This document shows, in pieces, positions 62,101 through 64,000 of a stretch of 64,000 nucleotides of DNA. Under the pieces are notes generated by a model that searched no databases, was not told the DNA's origin, and saw only the letters and a list, made by a program, of their open reading frames with translations. The first letter of the stretch is position 1. Each line of letters starts with the position of its first letter. This DNA comes from Agarivorans sp. Alg241-V36 (GTDB lineage: Bacteria > Pseudomonadota > Gammaproteobacteria > Enterobacterales > Celerinatantimonadaceae), in the NCBI RefSeq assembly GCF_900537085.1, contig NZ_UNRE01000005.1, positions 292,542-356,541 of the forward strand. The letters are read 5' to 3'. The position numbers were made by a program, and so were the translations under genes.

Positions 62101-64000
62101 TGTCGCATGAGATCCGCACTCCAATGAATGCCATTATTGGCATGTCTTACTTGGCTCTAGAAACTGAATTAGACAATAAACAACGTAATTACATTGATAA
62201 GGTCCATCGCTCCGCCGAGGCTTTATTAGGCATCATCAACGATATTCTCGACTTCTCTAAGATTGAAGCAGGTAAGCTGGATATTGAGACCATCGATTTC
62301 CGCTTAGAAGATATTCTCGACAATCTAGCCAATTTAGTGGGGTTGCGTGCTGAACAAAAAAGCTTAGAGCTATTATTTGATATTGACCCAAGCATACCAA
62401 CAGCCTTAATTGGTGACCCTTTACGCCTAACCCAGATATTGGTGAATCTGTGTAATAACGCCGTGAAGTTTACCGAACAAGGCGTAGTTGTAGTGAAGAT
62501 AGAAGCCAAGCAGCAAGACGACGAGCAAGTGCAGCTGTATTTCTCAGTAAGAGATACCGGTATTGGTATGACTCCAGAGCAACAAGCCAAGCTATTTAAG
62601 CCGTTCTCGCAAGCCGATAGTTCCACTACACGCAAGCATGGTGGTACCGGTTTAGGTTTAGCCATCTGTTTAAAACTCACCGAGTTAATGGGCGGAAAAA
62701 TAGCTTTAAACAGTGAGTTAGGAGAGGGCAGTTGCTTTTATTTTGAATTGCCAATGCGTATTCAGAAAAATGCTCAAACGCTGCGTGATACTAATTCTGC
62801 TCAACTTAGCAGCCTTAAGGCGCTGGTGGTGGACGATAACGCCAACGCCAGAGAAATTAATCAGCAAGTGATAGCGGGCTTTGGACTGCAGGTTGAGGTG
62901 GCATCTAGCGGCAGAGAAGCGATAGCTATGATTCAAGAATATGCCCAAAACGCCGCTTTTGATATGGTGTTTATGGATTGGAAAATGCCAGAGATGGATG
63001 GCATACAAACTGTTCAGCAGATTCAGGACCAAGGCTTCGAGCTTGATGTCATCATGGTCACTGCTTTTGGTCGCGACGAGCTCACCAAAGAAGCTGAGTC
63101 TATTAATATTGATGCGGTATTAACTAAGCCTGTCACACCGTCTCATTTGTTCGATACCATTGTGCAAGTTCGCAAGATAGAAGTATTTGAACAGACTCGC
63201 CGTGAGGCTCAGCAACAGGGCTCTAACTCAGATATTGCGCAGTTGCAGGGCGCTAACATATTGGTTGCAGAGGATAACGATGTAAACCAAGAGTTGATTA
63301 CCGAGCTATTAAAATCCAACGGAATCAATTGCACAGTGTGTGATGATGGCGCCCAGGCTGTTGAATACCTAAAACAAAATAACGTAGATGGGGTGCTTAT
63401 GGACTGTCAAATGCCAGTTATGGATGGTTATACGGCAACCAAAGTGATCCGCCATCAACTTGGTCTTAAAGAAATGCCCGTTATAGCCCTTACCGCAAAT
63501 GCTTTGGCTGGAGATAGAGAAAAAGCCATTGAAGCAGGAATGAATGACCACATTCCTAAGCCCATTAATGTGAACAGCTTGTTTAGCACAATGGCTAAAT
63601 GGATTACGCCAGCTTCACCAACTGCGATAAATCAAAATGGCGAGCTTGGCCACTCGCTTAATCAGCGAGAATTAGCTTTACCGGAGCTTGATGGTTTAGA
63701 TACAGAAATAGGCTTAGCCAATGCAGCCGACAACAAAGCTTTATATCTCAAATTAATTGGCAAATTTTCCAGTGAAGAAAACACTCCAATGGATGATTTA
63801 AACACGGCTTATAGTGAAAAACGTGTTGATGACTTGCAGCGCATTGCTCATACCATAAAAGGTGTTACCGCTACGCTGGGCGCGCAAGATGTGTCAGATT
63901 TGGCTGCAGTTGTAGAGCAACAAGCCGAGGATAAAGCCCTTCAGCCAAGCAGTATTGAAGCCCTAGGCGAGCAACTAATACCGCTTCAACAAGGCTTGCA
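59199..64000 (+). CDS. Unorthodox hybrid sensor histidine kinase, dCache-like sensor, PAS x4, HK, REC x2, HPt (3' end outside window)
   Basis: Open from ATG 59199 (AAGGATGG upstream) to the window end, at least 1,600 residues. Hydrophobic segments are at about 5-22, 41-62 and 369-392. The region between the last two (about 63-368) looks like an extracytoplasmic dCache-type ligand sensor. PAS domains start near 427, 547 (VDTIADGIILIEQSGIV, FixL-like), 672 and 807. The HisKA motif MSHEIRTPMNA has His970; the ATPase domain covers about 1070-1185. Receiver domains have Asp1260 (FMDWKMPEMDG) and Asp1402 (LMDCQMPVMDG). An HPt domain follows with His1551 (IAHTIKGV). Such proteins relay phosphate through several sites to a separate regulator, not seen here. 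Confidence 0.92.
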   Translation, partial: MSVEQLLWVLLALLGLIMLLLNRLRKTNLENMSLLLSSKKSILVIVAICSAAVAAIAAITGVGLKQLKHHQFNQLEEVIGSVLDTADAGLDEWKQGWQSKVDAIALDPAFQHYSYVLIESEHSKVGLLANPALASLRQSVDNYRTVFDDLGFFIISRDRINIASMRDENLGEINVITRHYPHLLNRVFKGETVVIPPIRPEITFDGMLQNKVKNAHSTMFIAAPIKNGDGLVVAILTLRMDPEREFAQLLKGAQIGKTGETYLVSRSGYMISPSKFEDELVALGLLEPQQSSVLNIRLQVPSFTREQPEWTDSGYAIIAKSNGSNFQGYLDYRGVPVVGAWRWDKELEIGLVSEIDHDEVMQGYLQFRDVVLLVLGSALAFCIILFVLVFALVRKINLRLSESKQELEREVEQRTSELQEREKTLWDLYEFAPIAYASVDREGRFLQHNLSFSELIEVERECFEELFFHDFAENQEQRQKSKELLAAAFVGQNFNDEVLSIFTAKGQKKNLSINIVPSIDENGHIHLVKVSLIDMTERYQARLALADNEERIRTIVDTIADGIILIEQSGIVRSFSPAAEQIFGYSEAEVIGKNVKMLMPRDIGDQHDRILAGYKPKKESTVIGNEREVFGLRKNGEQFPMELAVKEVFLKGNRHFTGIVRDITARRKAQQKLADSERQFRTLTNNLQCVVYRIRLKDGEFPEWLYLSEQIVEQTGYPVSDFLGVNPVRRYKELVHPDDAEESLARSRGLNQKGGAISQEFRIIDASGKTKHMLQKAFVSMDEEGRPAFSDGAIFDISEIKQVEAQLRESEERLDSAASGAGLGMWDYYPQEDRIEVNAIYESMLGYAKGELRDGDGLWARLKGDTATWMKLIHPTDVITNNEKLEQHLAGDNDVLRNEIRLRCKNGQYRWILTIGRVSELDQHGKPLRINGIHVDIEETKKLEAALNEARSLADSANQAKSDFLANMSHEIRTPMNAIIGMSYLALETELDNKQRNYIDKVHRSAEALLGIINDILDFSKIEAGKLDIETIDFRLEDILDNLANLVGLRAEQKSLELLFDIDPSIPTALIGDPLRLTQILVNLCNNAVKFTEQGVVVVKIEAKQQDDEQVQLYFSVRDTGIGMTPEQQAKLFKPFSQADSSTTRKHGGTGLGLAICLKLTELMGGKIALNSELGEGSCFYFELPMRIQKNAQTLRDTNSAQLSSLKALVVDDNANAREINQQVIAGFGLQVEVASSGREAIAMIQEYAQNAAFDMVFMDWKMPEMDGIQTVQQIQDQGFELDVIMVTAFGRDELTKEAESINIDAVLTKPVTPSHLFDTIVQVRKIEVFEQTRREAQQQGSNSDIAQLQGANILVAEDNDVNQELITELLKSNGINCTVCDDGAQAVEYLKQNNVDGVLMDCQMPVMDGYTATKVIRHQLGLKEMPVIALTANALAGDREKAIEAGMNDHIPKPINVNSLFSTMAKWITPASPTAINQNGELGHSLNQRELALPELDGLDTEIGLANAADNKALYLKLIGKFSSEENTPMDDLNTAYSEKRVDDLQRIAHTIKGVTATLGAQDVSDLAAVVEQQAEDKALQPSSIEALGEQLIPLQQGL

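Noticed and set aside
61037-63551. Several minus-strand open frames of 60-163 codons at the right end
   Set aside because: They are shadows of the histidine-kinase frame, which is open on the plus strand through to 64000 and carries all the recognisable motifs.
1-64000. tRNA, rRNA, CRISPR array, prophage or transposase gene
   Set aside because: I looked for cloverleaf-type sequence, regularly spaced repeats and transposase or integrase motifs and saw none. The only repeats are the pair at 32 and 34 kb, the ada fragment and the small palindrome at 2.9 kb.

Overview
The window reads as chromosome of a marine, alga-degrading gammaproteobacterium. RsuA, SbcB, PurT, a long dimeric-type cytidine deaminase, class 1 FBPase and an ImuA-ImuB-DnaE2 cassette fit Alteromonadales/Vibrionales relatives. 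Two PL7 alginate lyases, a probable oligo-alginate symporter and a GH26/CBM31 beta-1,3-xylanase make an Agarivorans-like genus my best guess. That name is an inference; no rRNA or tRNA gene is visible to test it.

Layout. 1-2.9 kb: tail of an agmatinase/arginase-family gene, an MFS exporter, a DUF6356 protein and rsuA. 2.9-7.1 kb: a palindromic MITE-like repeat, a TolB-like/TPR protein, and an Ldh_2-family plus SDR oxidoreductase pair. 7.1-17 kb: the most striking region. Two paralogous secreted proteins of about 1,200 residues each combine an N-terminal CBM31-like module, Ig-like domains, a YxYxxD domain, an unrecognised domain and a C-terminal di-haem (DHOR/COG3488) domain. They lie directly upstream of a two-CBM31 beta-1,3-xylanase, behind a 24-bp perfect palindrome of LacI-family operator type. 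17-30 kb: MepA, GNATs, an internally duplicated outer-membrane barrel, a secreted PL7 lyase, GFA and dienelactone-hydrolase proteins, an arginase-like enzyme, a BamA-like protein lying between a decayed and an intact ada gene, and a cNMP/CBS/DUF294 protein with a DnaQ-like exonuclease. 30-34.6 kb: two SDR/LysR modules, the second bracketed by about 266-bp direct repeats. 34.8-41.2 kb: an alginate cluster (SSS symporter, GntR regulator, modular PL7 lyase, DEH-reductase-like SDR). 41.4-58 kb: mostly housekeeping and repair genes (CDP-alcohol transferase, the imuA-imuB-dnaE2 SOS mutasome with LexA boxes, fbp, DUF1853, Nif3, Fur-controlled bfd, purT, cdd, a GH36 alpha-galactosidase, sbcB). 58-64 kb: a secreted dienelactone-hydrolase-like protein and a very large unorthodox hybrid histidine kinase that runs off the end.

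How the genes fit together. The alginate genes make a coherent path: secreted PL7 enzymes depolymerise alginate, the SSS carrier imports products, the SDR probably reduces DEH, and the GntR protein is the natural regulator. A TTGTA-n-TACA motif occurs in front of the symporter/regulator pair and also in front of the distant PL7 gene at 20 kb. The 7.7-17 kb locus couples hydrolysis of beta-1,3-xylan with two haem proteins carrying the same type of binding module. I infer a substrate-targeted extracellular redox system for beta-1,3-xylan, which is the best candidate here for an undescribed system. Its chemistry is unknown.
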